A stretch of 64,000 nt of DNA from positions 1 to 64,000 of the forward strand of contig NZ_AQWS01000001.1 in the NCBI RefSeq assembly GCF_000375405.1. Direction: 5' to 3'. Below the pieces are notes generated by a model. That model searched no databases. It was not told the DNA's origin and saw nothing but the letters and a program-made list of their open reading frames with translations. Numbering within the stretch: the stretch's first letter is position 1; every line of letters starts with the position of its first letter. The stretch comes from Bacteroides propionicifaciens DSM 19291 = JCM 14649 (lineage in GTDB: Bacteria > Bacteroidota > Bacteroidia > Bacteroidales > Bacteroidaceae). Made by a program: the position numbers and the translations under genes. Positions 1 through 9,102 of this stretch are shown here, in pieces.

Positions 1-95
1 TGTAATAGCCCCAGTTGTTCTAATCCCGCCTTATTGATGACCATTGAGCGCACAATAAATAGAGCTATTTGTGTCTGTATAGCTGCAATAACGAT
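1..95. other. Left-edge sequence, nothing recognised
   Basis: No gene can be supported here. A plus-strand frame is open from the edge to a stop at 110-112, and a minus-strand frame is also open, but neither gives a recognisable protein. The stretch lies directly against an IS3-type end, so it could be a remnant of mobile DNA. Confidence 0.3.
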
Positions 96-140
96 AATGT
101 CGCTTAACTAGTTGTGCGAAAAAAGTTAGGAACTCCATAC
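96..140 (+). repeat. IS3-type right-end repeat, copy 1
   Basis: This 45-base stretch matches 237-281 at 40 of 45 positions. Read outward it ends in ..CTCCA followed by TAC. The complementary strand therefore begins with TG, as IS3-family termini do. A related inverted copy lies at 22674-22712. In this copy the repeat runs straight into transposase C-terminal codons at 141. That layout suggests one IS end landed inside another copy. Interpretation as an insertion-sequence end is inference from the neighbouring transposase remnant. Confidence 0.6.
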
Positions 141-248
141 ATTGAAATTTGGTATAGAAAGCAACGAAGGCATTCATACCTAGACTATCAAACTATTGAA
201 GAGTTTAACAACCAATACAGAAAACAGAATATGAATAATGTCGCTTAA
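141..248 (+). pseudogene. IS3-family transposase, C-terminal remnant
   Basis: The frame gives 35 residues and a stop at 246-248. They begin IEIWYRKQRRHSYLDY and continue with TIEEFN, which resembles the C-terminal end of the rve-type integrase domain of IS3-family OrfB proteins (consensus WYNxxRRHSxLGYxTPxEF). Only this tail survives; everything upstream is replaced by another IS end. The stop codon lies inside the terminal repeat, as is common where OrfB runs into the right end. It is a dead fragment. The family assignment rests on this motif alone. Confidence 0.65.
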
Positions 249-281
249 CTATTTGTACAAGAAAGGTTAGGAACTCCATAC
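237..281 (+). repeat. IS3-type right-end repeat, copy 2
   Basis: Second copy of the 45-base repeat, overlapping the last codons of the transposase remnant and followed by TAC, the same three bases that follow copy 1. Its outer end has the TG/CA form expected of an IS3-family right inverted repeat. The IS body would lie to the left. Confidence 0.6.
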
Positions 282-406
282 GACCTATTCCAGTTCCTTA
301 CCTTCAGTCTCTTGAAGGAGGTGGTGAATATCTTCAAAATCCTGGTTACTAAACTAGTTGAATTCAATCTAATATATTTATAGCCCCATTGAGGGTATAA
401 AATATA
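282..406. other. Intergenic spacer, nothing recognised
   Basis: Spacer between the IS relic and the purF terminator. No open frame or hairpin of note was seen. Confidence 0.4.
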
Positions 407-454
407 AATCAATAAAGGTGTTAGACTTATGTAAGTCTAACACCTTTATTGATT
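407..454 (-). terminator. Strong hairpin terminator behind purF
   Basis: Two 23-base arms (407-429 and 432-454) are perfectly complementary around a two-base loop. Read on the minus strand the stem is followed by a T-rich run, so it fits a factor-independent terminator. It lies 33 bases past the purF stop codon and could also insulate purF from transcription coming from the IS side. Confidence 0.8.
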
Positions 455-487
455 TTAGGATCTGAGTACCAGATATAATCAATTTAG

Positions 488-2371
488 TTATGAATTATAC
501 TCTTCTTCTATATACGACATAAAAGCTTGATTCACTCGTTTAACTCCACCAGGAGTAGGATAGTTGCCGCTAAAATACCAGTCACCTTTGTGGTTTGGAC
601 AGGCTTCATGCAATCCTTTCAAGGGCTGATAAACAATTTCTACAGCTGCTTTAGTTCCTCGTGGTTTTAGTAGTTCAGCTATTTTTGCAGCCACCTCTTC
701 GTCAGAAAATGGAGCATAAATATCTTTTACATAATTGACCATCTTTTCCTTAGGGTAAATCAGTTGTGCTTTAGACTTCTGGTAAGCAGTAGTGATCACA
801 TGCTCCATTCCCTTTTCTTTGAGCAAGGTGATAGCTGCTTTAAAGGCTATGAATTCACTCATTCGTGACATATCTATTCCGTAATAGTCGGGATATCTCA
901 CCTGAGGGGAGGATGATACGATAACTATTTTCTTTGGTCCTAGGCGGTCAAGAATACTGATAATACTTTGTTTTAGTGTAGTACCTCGAACAATGCTGTC
1001 GTCAATGGCTACCAAATTATCAACTCCTCTAACGATACTTCCGTATGTTATGTCGTAAACATGTCCTACTAAGTCTTTGCGGCTATTGCCCTCTGCAATG
1101 AAGGTGCGTAACTTGATATCTTTTATGGCAACTTTCTCACTACGTATTCGGTGTGTTAAAATCTTCTCTAGCTCTTGTGTAGTCGGTGATGCTCCTAATT
1201 TGGCTATTTGTTTGGCTTTTAGTTTGTTTAGATAGTTTTCAAACCCTTGTAACATGCCGTAATACGCTACTTCAGCCGTATTGGGAATAAAAGAGAATAC
1301 TGTATTGTCCAAGTCATAATTGATGGCTTTAAGAATATTGGGAACCAGCTTCTCGCCCAAAAGTTTACGCTCCTTATAGATATCTTGATCGCTACCACGG
1401 GAGAAATAAACCCGCTCGAATGAGCAAGCATTACTCTCTCTTGGTGAATTAATGCGTGAAGTGTGAACTTCTCCAACTTTACTGATGAGCAGTGCTTGTC
1501 CTGGCTCCAGCTCTTTTACTTGTTCTGCATTAACATTGAGTACAGTCTGTATAACAGGGCGCTCCGATGCGAGAACTACAATTTCATCATCTTGATACCA
1601 AAATGCAGGACGTATCCCCCAAGGATCTCGAACGGCAAAAGATTCGCCACTACCTGTTAAACCACATATCACATAACCTCCGTCCCAATGTTTGCTTGAG
1701 GATTGAAGCACATTCTCGAGCTTGATATGTTCTTCAATATAATTTGTTACCCCCATGCCGTGCATTCCTTCGGATTTGGCTTGGTTGTGAAGTCGTTCAA
1801 CTTCTCGATCAAGACGGTGTCCAATCTGCTCTAATAAAATATATGTGTCGGCATACTTGCGTGGATGTTGACCAAATGAGGTAATATGATCGAATATCTC
1901 ATCAACATTGGTCATATTAAAATTGCCACAAAGTGCTAAATTCTTAGCTCTCCAGTTATTTCTTCGTAGGAAAGGATGTACAAAGGATAACCCCGATCGA
2001 CCTGTGGTTGAATAGCGCAAATGTCCCATATATGCCTCTCCAGCAAATGGGAGCGTTGATTTGGCGAATTCTACATCGTGCAATTGCTCTGGAGATATTC
2101 CCTTGTAATGACTCTGTATATTATCAAAAATCTCAGTGATTGCATTAGAACCCTCAGCTCTTTCGCGCGACATATACTCTTCGCCTAGAGCTGCCTCAAG
2201 CTTGACACAAGCTAGCCCAGCACCCTCTTGTCCTCGGTTATGCTGCTTTTCCATCAAAAGGTAAAGCTTGTTGAGGCCGTACATCCATGTGCCGTACTTC
2301 TTTTCATAATATTCCAAAGGTTTGAGTAAACGTATCATAGCTACGCCACATTCATGCTTAAGTTGTTCCAT
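488..2371 (-). CDS. purF: Amidophosphoribosyltransferase (long Bacteroidetes form)
   Basis: This enzyme makes 5-phosphoribosylamine from PRPP and glutamine, the first committed step of purine synthesis, in the cytoplasm. The N-terminal half is an Ntn-type glutamine amidotransferase; the sequence HECGVA places the likely catalytic cysteine at residue 8, so a short propeptide would be removed. The typical NRGQEGAG and GHLRYSTTG motifs follow. The C-terminal half is a type I phosphoribosyltransferase with the PRPP loop VAIDDSIVRGTT around residues 454-466 (acidic pair D457/D458). At 627 aa it is much longer than E. coli PurF (about 505 aa), and I recall this length as usual for the long form annotated in Bacteroides. 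It is a single-gene unit with its own promoter box (2407-2414) and a strong terminator (407-454). Confidence 0.9.
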   Translation of the reverse strand: MEQLKHECGVAMIRLLKPLEYYEKKYGTWMYGLNKLYLLMEKQHNRGQEGAGLACVKLEAALGEEYMSRERAEGSNAITEIFDNIQSHYKGISPEQLHDVEFAKSTLPFAGEAYMGHLRYSTTGRSGLSFVHPFLRRNNWRAKNLALCGNFNMTNVDEIFDHITSFGQHPRKYADTYILLEQIGHRLDREVERLHNQAKSEGMHGMGVTNYIEEHIKLENVLQSSSKHWDGGYVICGLTGSGESFAVRDPWGIRPAFWYQDDEIVVLASERPVIQTVLNVNAEQVKELEPGQALLISKVGEVHTSRINSPRESNACSFERVYFSRGSDQDIYKERKLLGEKLVPNILKAINYDLDNTVFSFIPNTAEVAYYGMLQGFENYLNKLKAKQIAKLGASPTTQELEKILTHRIRSEKVAIKDIKLRTFIAEGNSRKDLVGHVYDITYGSIVRGVDNLVAIDDSIVRGTTLKQSIISILDRLGPKKIVIVSSSPQVRYPDYYGIDMSRMSEFIAFKAAITLLKEKGMEHVITTAYQKSKAQLIYPKEKMVNYVKDIYAPFSDEEVAAKIAELLKPRGTKAAVEIVYQPLKGLHEACPNHKGDWYFSGNYPTPGGVKRVNQAFMSYIEEEYNS

Positions 2372-2406
2372 ATTTATATTCTAAGTATTAAGATGCTATA
2401 CTAACT

Positions 2407-2414
2407 CAAAAGTA
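2407..2414 (-). promoter_or_regulatory. Candidate purF promoter (-7 box)
   Basis: On the minus strand this reads TACTTTTG, an exact match to the Bacteroidetes -7 consensus TAnnTTTG, 35 bases upstream of the purF start. No clear -33 TTTG at the ideal spacing was seen. It lies just past the terminator hairpin of the small gene upstream, so purF would be transcribed independently. Confidence 0.5.
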
Positions 2415-2423
2415 ACAAACGAA

Positions 2424-2466
2424 AAGACCCTAAAAAGTTAATTGTAAATCAACTCTTTAGGGTCTT
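2424..2466 (-). terminator. Hairpin terminator behind the 34-codon gene
   Basis: Arms 2424-2439 and 2451-2466 are 16 bases each with one mismatch, around an 11-base loop, and are followed on the minus strand by TTTCGTTTG. It starts 12 bases after the stop codon of the small gene at 2479-2583. This is the main reason to believe that small frame is a real transcription unit. Confidence 0.65.
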
Positions 2467-2478
2467 AAATATCCTATT

Positions 2479-2583
2479 CTAAATAATGCGCACGTCCTTA
2501 GTTATACGGTCTGGATTCACTTCTAGTTTGTAGAAGATCCGCAGATGCTTTATAGCTATACCATAAGAAACGGCTCTATGCAT
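2479..2583 (-). CDS. Small basic protein of 34 aa, function unknown
   Basis: An ATG-started frame encodes 34 residues, beginning MHRAVSYGIAIKHLRIFYKL and ending in DVRII. It is rich in Arg, Lys, His and Ile and has no signal peptide or membrane segment. I do not recognise a family. Support comes from context: a near-consensus promoter box (2608-2615) about 25 bases upstream, a terminator-like hairpin 12 bases downstream, and then a separate purF promoter. Alternatives are the tail of a decayed larger gene, or a small RNA whose frame is accidental. A weak purine-rich stretch (GCAAAAAGAA) precedes the start. Confidence 0.4.
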   Translation of the reverse strand: MHRAVSYGIAIKHLRIFYKLEVNPDRITKDVRII

Positions 2584-2607
2584 ATATATATTCTTTTTGC
2601 AGGGCTG

Positions 2608-2615
2608 TAAAGGTA
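2608..2615 (-). promoter_or_regulatory. Candidate promoter of the 34-codon gene
   Basis: The minus strand reads TACCTTTA, one base off the -7 consensus TAnnTTTG. The transcript would start near 2600, leaving a leader of under 20 bases. Confidence 0.35.
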
Positions 2616-2936
2616 CGGTTTTATATTAAATATCTAAGCTCATTTGATGATTTTTTTATTGGACTTTCTATGCTACTATAGCTCCGATTAATTTATAAAG
2701 GTGTTGATTTAGCCTGTAATCAGAGGTTATCGATCACGACAAACAGTAAAGACGGCTTCAGAAATGCTTGATAAGAATAAATAGTTATTTCTAACAGATA
2801 ATTCTGTGATGAAATCTGTATATTTGAAATGTAGTCGAAATTATATTGTAGTACTGGGTTCTGATTTAAATCTTACCTAGCCTTAAAAATATCTATATCT
2901 GCAGTAAATAGAATCTTTAATTGAAAAGATATTATT
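2616..2936. other. Intergenic region upstream of the sensor/regulator gene
   Basis: No gene, repeat or strong hairpin was seen. It must contain the promoter of the plus-strand regulator at 2937, but I could not single out a convincing TAnnTTTG box. Confidence 0.35.
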
Positions 2937-5780
2937 ATGTTCTTCTTAACTATGAAACACCCCTTTAGATGTATTCTACCTTTTATTTTCTTGTTTAGTT
3001 TTGTCTCAATAGCTCTAAGTAGTAATCCTTTGGTGATTAATATTCCAAAAGAGACCTTTAAGGGCGATAATAAAAACTGGGCAATCGATCAAGATGAACG
3101 GGGCTATATTTATGTAGCTAATAATTCTGGACTATTACAATTCGATGGTGTTAGTTGGAAATCTTTCACTTTGCCTCAATCAACTATTGTACGATCTCTA
3201 TACGTGAAAGATAATAGACAAATCTATACGGGCAGCTTTGAGGATTTTGGAGTTTGGACAAGATCGTGTGATGGCAGTTTAAGTTATCAATCCTTGCTTT
3301 CCGAAACAGATCGTAAAGAGCAACATAATAATGATTTCTGGAGAATACTTGAATTTGATAATAAAATCTATTTCCAATCATTCTCCAGTATCTTTATCTA
3401 TGATGGAGTAAATTCCACACCCGTATCGTCTTCGCAAGGTTTTCTATTTTTGAGTAAAGTAGGCAATGAGCTCTATGTTCAAACCATGAATGGAGGCCTT
3501 AATCGGATTGTCGGGCAAGTTTTAGAAAAGCTAGAAGGGAGCGATTTTCTTAGTAATACCGATGTTCGAATTATATTGCCATACCCTAAAGGTTTACTCA
3601 TTGGTACTTCTACACAAGGATTTTTTTCTTATGTAAATGGGGATTTTAAAGTTTTAGACAGTGGTTTTAAAACAGTTGCTAGAGCAAATCCGAATGTTGG
3701 TATTCTAGGTAAGAACGGTAATTACTATATTGGAACAATTTCTGATGGATTATTCCAACTCAATTCAAAAGGTGATATATTGGAACATATAAGCACTGAA
3801 TTTGATTTGAAATCTAATACGATTTTATCTCTGTACCAAGACCAAATGAATGATGTTTGGTTAGGACTTGATGGAGGAATATCTTTGGTACGTGATCTTC
3901 CCGACTTTGATGTCTTTACAAATATCAATAGCGGGCTAGGTGCTATTTATGATGCTGTACTTTGGAAAGGATTCCTTTATTTAGCAACGAATCATCAAGT
4001 CTATGCTATAGCAATTAAAGATTTAGAAAAACCTCAAGTGAAGCGCGGTTGGATACCTTTAGAGGGGACCGAGGGTCAATCTTGGAGTTTCAAAGAGACT
4101 GATGGGCGGTTGCTAGTATTGAATAATAGTGGAGTTTATGAGATTCATTCTAACTTTCGTGTGACACGATTCACGGATTTAGAAGTGGGTGTGTACGATA
4201 TGCTTCCTATCAATATTGATGGACAGGAATTACTTTTGTATGGAACTTATTTCAGGGTATGGAAATCTAATTTAGATGGACTTCAGTTAGAAGCTTTGGA
4301 AGATTTAAAAGAGCCTATATCCTTAATAGAAATGGATCATATAAATAATCTTTGGTTGGAGCATCCTCAAAAAGGTGTCTTTAGATGTCGATTCAATCGT
4401 GACTTATCAGGCTTTGAATCCATTAACCATTATGGTGGATCTAAAGGTTTACCTTATCGACTGCGTTTGTTCAAGGTCGGAGGGCGTGTTGAGCTTTATG
4501 GTGATGGGCAGTTTTTTTCTTATTATGAACAAACTGATAGTATTAGTTCCAATAAAATACTGGATGATGCACTGCAAGCATTTGATATATCTAAGGTTAT
4601 ACCTATAAAAGATAGCTACTTCTTTGGTTTAAGTCATAAGTCGGTAACTAAGTTTTATTACGATGGTTATCACGTTAAGATTATATCCAACCTTGAGTTA
4701 TCACCGTTTTTGTTACCTATAACAGAATACGAAAATATTTCTATATTGAACGACTCGACTCAGTTGGTCTGTTTAGATAACGGATTTGGAATTTACAGAG
4801 ACTCTTTAAGAGGTAAAGAATATGGTGACTCTCTTAAGAGTATCTTGCCCAAGCCTATGATCGAATCCATGATTGCTCGAAATTCAAACCACCCTGAGAG
4901 AAAGGTCTCTTGTATTAATTTATCAGAACCTATTTCTATTGCTCATACATTAAATTCCGTGAATTGGGTTGTGACTATTCCCAATCAATTCAATAAAAAC
5001 CTTAAACTTAATTATAGGTTAAAAGGATTAAGTGATAGTTGGGTTATTTTAGAGAATTCTAATGAAATTCACTACGATCGTCTTCCTCCAGGTGAGTATC
5101 AGTTAGAGCTGAAAACCGTAGGTATATTAGGTGATGAATCGGCTATTAATAGTTTACCCTTCCATATCAATAAACCTTTTTATATTACTCCTACAGCTAT
5201 AGTGCTATACATCTTGATTATAGGTTGTATGGGTTATCTTATTTGGAGGCTTATCTTAATTCGATATAGAAACATGCACCTTCGAAAAATTCGCCAAAGA
5301 GAAGTTCTACGATTGAGGTCTAAGGCTGAAAACTTAGAGAGTGAAGTGGAATCCAAGAATGCTGAGCTGATGACAATGACTTCTTTTATCGTTTCGAAGA
5401 ATGAAGTCATTACCAAATTAAGGAGTCTAGCCTATGATTTTCAAACTAAAAACAATCTTAAATCTCTGGCACCTCTGATCCAACGAATGGATGCATTAAT
5501 AAGTCAGTCGGTAAATCCTGAAGATGATTGGAAAATGTTCTTAATGAAGTTTGAAGCTAAGAATGCTAATTTCTTTACTAAACTCATGGAGTCGTATCCT
5601 GATCTGACAAGTTCTGATTTACGTTTATGTGCTTGTCTAAAACTTAACATGGATACCAAGGAGATTGCTTCGTTGATGGATGCATCTATTCGCTCAATTG
5701 AGAATAGAAGATATCGCTTGAGAAAGAAAATGGGTCTATCGGCTGAACAAAACCTAAACGAATTCTTAATTCTAGTATAG
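2937..5780 (+). CDS. Membrane-spanning sensor/regulator, beta-propeller + Y_Y_Y + LuxR-like HTH
   Basis: This 947-aa protein probably senses a sugar in the periplasm and binds DNA through a cytoplasmic domain, controlling the PUL that follows. It has a signal peptide (residues about 6-30), two-component-regulator propeller repeats (about 40-640), a triple-tyrosine Y_Y_Y domain (about 675-745), one membrane helix (about 752-772), a charged coiled coil (about 780-815) and a C-terminal helix-turn-helix (about 880-945, with TKEIASLMDASIRSIENRR) resembling LuxR-type domains. It has no histidine kinase or receiver domain, unlike the hybrid system at 49926-53984. An alternative ATG lies at 2952 and gives a cleaner signal peptide. 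The gene ends at its own terminator, 216 bases before susC. Confidence 0.8.
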   Translation: MFFLTMKHPFRCILPFIFLFSFVSIALSSNPLVINIPKETFKGDNKNWAIDQDERGYIYVANNSGLLQFDGVSWKSFTLPQSTIVRSLYVKDNRQIYTGSFEDFGVWTRSCDGSLSYQSLLSETDRKEQHNNDFWRILEFDNKIYFQSFSSIFIYDGVNSTPVSSSQGFLFLSKVGNELYVQTMNGGLNRIVGQVLEKLEGSDFLSNTDVRIILPYPKGLLIGTSTQGFFSYVNGDFKVLDSGFKTVARANPNVGILGKNGNYYIGTISDGLFQLNSKGDILEHISTEFDLKSNTILSLYQDQMNDVWLGLDGGISLVRDLPDFDVFTNINSGLGAIYDAVLWKGFLYLATNHQVYAIAIKDLEKPQVKRGWIPLEGTEGQSWSFKETDGRLLVLNNSGVYEIHSNFRVTRFTDLEVGVYDMLPINIDGQELLLYGTYFRVWKSNLDGLQLEALEDLKEPISLIEMDHINNLWLEHPQKGVFRCRFNRDLSGFESINHYGGSKGLPYRLRLFKVGGRVELYGDGQFFSYYEQTDSISSNKILDDALQAFDISKVIPIKDSYFFGLSHKSVTKFYYDGYHVKIISNLELSPFLLPITEYENISILNDSTQLVCLDNGFGIYRDSLRGKEYGDSLKSILPKPMIESMIARNSNHPERKVSCINLSEPISIAHTLNSVNWVVTIPNQFNKNLKLNYRLKGLSDSWVILENSNEIHYDRLPPGEYQLELKTVGILGDESAINSLPFHINKPFYITPTAIVLYILIIGCMGYLIWRLILIRYRNMHLRKIRQREVLRLRSKAENLESEVESKNAELMTMTSFIVSKNEVITKLRSLAYDFQTKNNLKSLAPLIQRMDALISQSVNPEDDWKMFLMKFEAKNANFFTKLMESYPDLTSSDLRLCACLKLNMDTKEIASLMDASIRSIENRRYRLRKKMGLSAEQNLNEFLILV

Positions 5781-5847
5781 CTTCAAAGTGTTTATTATTA
5801 GTGTTTAGTAGTGCTTTGAGTACTGATAGTGAGGTTACTTTAAAGTT

Positions 5848-5886
5848 AAAAAACGGGCTTGTGAGTTTTTCATGAGTCCGTTTTTT
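5848..5886 (+). terminator. Terminator of the sensor/regulator gene
   Basis: Arms 5848-5863 and 5871-5886 form a 16-pair stem with three G-U pairs, starting with six A and ending in six T. It is a typical factor-independent terminator on the plus strand and separates the regulator transcript from the susC operon. Confidence 0.75.
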
Positions 5887-5995
5887 AGTATTCTATAAAT
5901 CTAGTTGATATACTTGTGTTTGATATCGATAAATTGTCTTATGATGATAATATTTAAGCAAAGGTATCTTGTGTAATCATAAATTAAATTTAATC

Positions 5996-8900
5996 ATGAA
6001 AAAAGAACTTAGAAAAAATGATTCTAAAAGGAAGGGAAGAATATCCTTCTTTCTGAATTTTTTATTCCTTTCAAGTGCTTTTATATTTGGATTTGGTCTT
6101 GATGCTTCAGCTCAGAGCAACTCTTATATTAAGGGAACTGTATTTGATGAGTTTCAAGAACCTCTAATTGGTGTAAACGTAGTTGTAAAAGGTAAGAATA
6201 CAGGAGTATTAACCGATTTAGATGGAAACTTCTCTGTTAATGCACAGAAAGGAGATGTTCTCATCTTTTCCTATTTAGGGATGAACACTGTAGAAAAAGA
6301 AGTGCGAAACTCTGATCGAATAGATATAGTACTTCAAGAGAACACTGTTTTACTTGCTGAAACTGTCGTTATCGGCTATGGTTCTGCTAAGAAGCGTGAT
6401 CTAACAGGTTCAATTGTTAGTGTTGACGCTAAAGAAATTAGTAATCGTTCCGCGACAAACCCTGCTGCAAGTTTACAAGGTAAAATTGCAGGTTTACAAG
6501 TTATTAATACTGGTCGTCCTGGTCAAGATCCTGAAATTAGAATACGAGGAACAAACTCTATTAATGGCCATAAACCTCTTTATGTGGTAGATGGTCTTTT
6601 TACGGATAATATCAGTAACATAAATGCTGCCGACATTGAAAGAATGGAGATTCTAAAAGATGCTTCTTCGCTAGCTGTATTTGGTATTGCTGGAGCTAAT
6701 GGTGTTATCATTGTAACTACTAAGAAAGCAAAAGCAGGATCTACTAATATTAATATAAACTCATCTGTAGGTATTAAGCATGTTGCTGATAAGATTAAGT
6801 TGACTAATGGAGCAGAATTCAAGCAATTGTATAATGAGCAATTAATCAATCAGGGAGCTATGCCTTTTGATTATACAAACTGGAATGCTAATACTGACTG
6901 GCAAGATGCAATTTTTCAAGATGCATTAATCTCTCAAAACAATGTGAGTATATCAAGTGCAAATGAAAAGGGGAGACACTACATGAGTGTGGGGTACGAT
7001 CATGAGCAAGGATCTATCAAAAAGGAAAAGATGTCTCGTGTTACCATCAATTTAAAAAGTGATTTTGATGTCACGGATAAACTTCGCTTTGGATTTCAGT
7101 TTAATGGTAGTCGTGTGCTCCCTGCAGATGCTAAAGGTGTAAACGGTGCTCTAAGGGCAGCTCCAATAGCTCCTAAATACGGAGTGGCTGTAAATAACAT
7201 GGGTATTGAAGAACGCTTACCACATATTATGCCAAACTTTCAACGTGCTCAAGTTTGGAACCCTCTGTTAGACGTTGAGAGTTGGGCAAATCACAATAAA
7301 GCGGCAAACTATAGAGGTGCTGGTAATATCTACGGGGAGTTGGATTTTTTAAAGTACTTCAACTTTAAAGCGACTTTCTCTTATGATTTCGGTAGTTATA
7401 ATAATCGTCAGTTTATGCCGATGGCTCGTATGTATAACCCAGAGCTTAAAGGAGCTGAAAATCTATCCGATAGAGAAGCTATCCTTCAGGCAAAAAGCAC
7501 AGATATTACAGCAATTAGCGATTATATCTTAAACTTCAAGAATGACTTTGGAAAACATTCTATAAATGCTACTGCTGGTATTACGACTCGTTATAATGAG
7601 AATTCTGGTATAAATGTAGAGCGTAGCCAACACGTGGATAATATTATTTTTCCGATACCAGATAATGATCCTGATAAGTGGTGGATTAGTTCTCTAGGGA
7701 ACAATGCTATGAAGAATGGTGGCAATCAATGGAAGAAGTTTACGCTTTCTTACTTATTGCGTGGAATTTATAGTTATGACAATAAATATCTATTAAATGT
7801 TTCTTACCGTCGAGATGGTTCATCAGTCTTTAGAGGTTCAGGCAAGACTTGGGGGAATTTCTATTCCTTTGGTGGTGGTTGGGTTCTTTCTCAAGAAAGC
7901 TTTATGGAGAATGTTTCATTTATCAACTTTTTAAAGCTAAAAGGTTCTTGGGGTGTTCTAGGATCTGATGCTGTTGGTGGTCGGAGATATCCTACATATC
8001 CATCTTTAGTACCTGGTCCGAGTGCTGTATTTGGCGATAATATTATACCAAGTTATAATGAAGATTACTTAGTTTCTCAGTATGGTTCTAAACAACTTGG
8101 TTGGGAAAAGACCTACTCATGGGAAGTTGGTTTTGATATGACTATGTTCGGAGAACGACTACGTATTGAACCTACTTACTATCACAAAGAAACTCGTGAT
8201 ATTATCTTGCTACAACAAGGGCAGATGGGTGCGCAAAACTCATTAGTTAATAATGGAACAGTTCGTAACCGTGGATTCGAGATTGCAGCTTCTTGGCGAG
8301 ATGAAATTGGTTCTACTGGTGTAGAATATAATTTAGGTGCCAATCTTACTACGATCAATAATAAAGTGTTGAAGATTGGTGGAGACAAAGACTTTAGACA
8401 AATCACAAATGTTTCTGTGACTCAGGCTGGTTATCCTATTGGTTATTTTTATGGCTATAATGTAGTAGGGGTTTACCAAAACAACGAAGATATAAGTTCT
8501 TCACCAACTAATACTTTGGGTACTGTAAAGCCAGGTGATCTAAAGTTTGAAGATGTAACAAAGGATGGTAAAATAACTACTGCTGATAGAACAATGATTG
8601 GTGATCCAACTCCTGATTTTACATACGGATTTAATCTAGGCTTAGCTTATAAAGGCTTCGACCTTTCAGTTGATATGATGGGAGTTTACGGTAATGATAT
8701 TTATCGTAATTGGGGTAACTCTCAATTTGCGCAATATAATTATCGAGAAGCAAACCTTGGACGCTGGTCGGGTGAGGGTACTTCGAACTGGGAACCTATA
8801 CTAGACCCCTCTAGATCTATTAACTATGAGGCCTCTAGCTATTTTATAGAAGATGGTAGTTTCTTTAGAATCAAAAACATCCAATTAGGCTACTCATTAA

Positions 8901-9091
8901 CTCCATCCGTACTGCAAAAGATTCGTCTTAAATCATTACGCTTTTATATCAATATGGATAATGTGAAGACTTGGAGTAAAAATTCAGGATATACTCCAGA
9001 AGTGGGAGGTTCGTCTGTTGAGTTTGGAGTGGATAATGGAACCTATCCTATGCCATCAATTTATTCATTAGGATTTAATCTAACTTTCTAA
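5996..9091 (+). CDS. SusC-family TonB-dependent outer-membrane transporter (PUL 1)
   Basis: This protein imports oligosaccharides across the outer membrane with TonB energy, in complex with the SusD protein that follows. From the ATG at 5996 it has 1031 aa; a TTG at 5969 is in frame, but the ATG directly precedes the charged start of a signal peptide ending DASAQ. A carboxypeptidase-regulatory-like domain follows (about residues 42-115, GTVFDEFQEPLIGVNVVVKG), then the plug domain (about 120-240, with RIRGTNSINGHKPLYVVDG) and a 22-strand barrel ending in aromatic GFNLTF. It is 11 bases upstream of susD. The pair defines a PUL; the neighbouring GH144 and GH3 genes suggest beta-1,2-gluco-oligosaccharides as ligand. 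Confidence 0.9.
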   Translation: MKKELRKNDSKRKGRISFFLNFLFLSSAFIFGFGLDASAQSNSYIKGTVFDEFQEPLIGVNVVVKGKNTGVLTDLDGNFSVNAQKGDVLIFSYLGMNTVEKEVRNSDRIDIVLQENTVLLAETVVIGYGSAKKRDLTGSIVSVDAKEISNRSATNPAASLQGKIAGLQVINTGRPGQDPEIRIRGTNSINGHKPLYVVDGLFTDNISNINAADIERMEILKDASSLAVFGIAGANGVIIVTTKKAKAGSTNININSSVGIKHVADKIKLTNGAEFKQLYNEQLINQGAMPFDYTNWNANTDWQDAIFQDALISQNNVSISSANEKGRHYMSVGYDHEQGSIKKEKMSRVTINLKSDFDVTDKLRFGFQFNGSRVLPADAKGVNGALRAAPIAPKYGVAVNNMGIEERLPHIMPNFQRAQVWNPLLDVESWANHNKAANYRGAGNIYGELDFLKYFNFKATFSYDFGSYNNRQFMPMARMYNPELKGAENLSDREAILQAKSTDITAISDYILNFKNDFGKHSINATAGITTRYNENSGINVERSQHVDNIIFPIPDNDPDKWWISSLGNNAMKNGGNQWKKFTLSYLLRGIYSYDNKYLLNVSYRRDGSSVFRGSGKTWGNFYSFGGGWVLSQESFMENVSFINFLKLKGSWGVLGSDAVGGRRYPTYPSLVPGPSAVFGDNIIPSYNEDYLVSQYGSKQLGWEKTYSWEVGFDMTMFGERLRIEPTYYHKETRDIILLQQGQMGAQNSLVNNGTVRNRGFEIAASWRDEIGSTGVEYNLGANLTTINNKVLKIGGDKDFRQITNVSVTQAGYPIGYFYGYNVVGVYQNNEDISSSPTNTLGTVKPGDLKFEDVTKDGKITTADRTMIGDPTPDFTYGFNLGLAYKGFDLSVDMMGVYGNDIYRNWGNSQFAQYNYREANLGRWSGEGTSNWEPILDPSRSINYEASSYFIEDGSFFRIKNIQLGYSLTPSVLQKIRLKSLRFYINMDNVKTWSKNSGYTPEVGGSSVEFGVDNGTYPMPSIYSLGFNLTF

Positions 9092-9102
9092 AACGAAGAC
9101 TT

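Noticed and set aside
1-112. Frames open on both strands at the left edge
   Set aside because: Short, no family resemblance, and cut by the window edge; no basis for calling a gene.
407-454. Long perfect palindrome as a possible origin, att site or phase-variation element
   Set aside because: Its position right after purF and the T-rich flank are better explained as a terminator; no partner repeat was seen.
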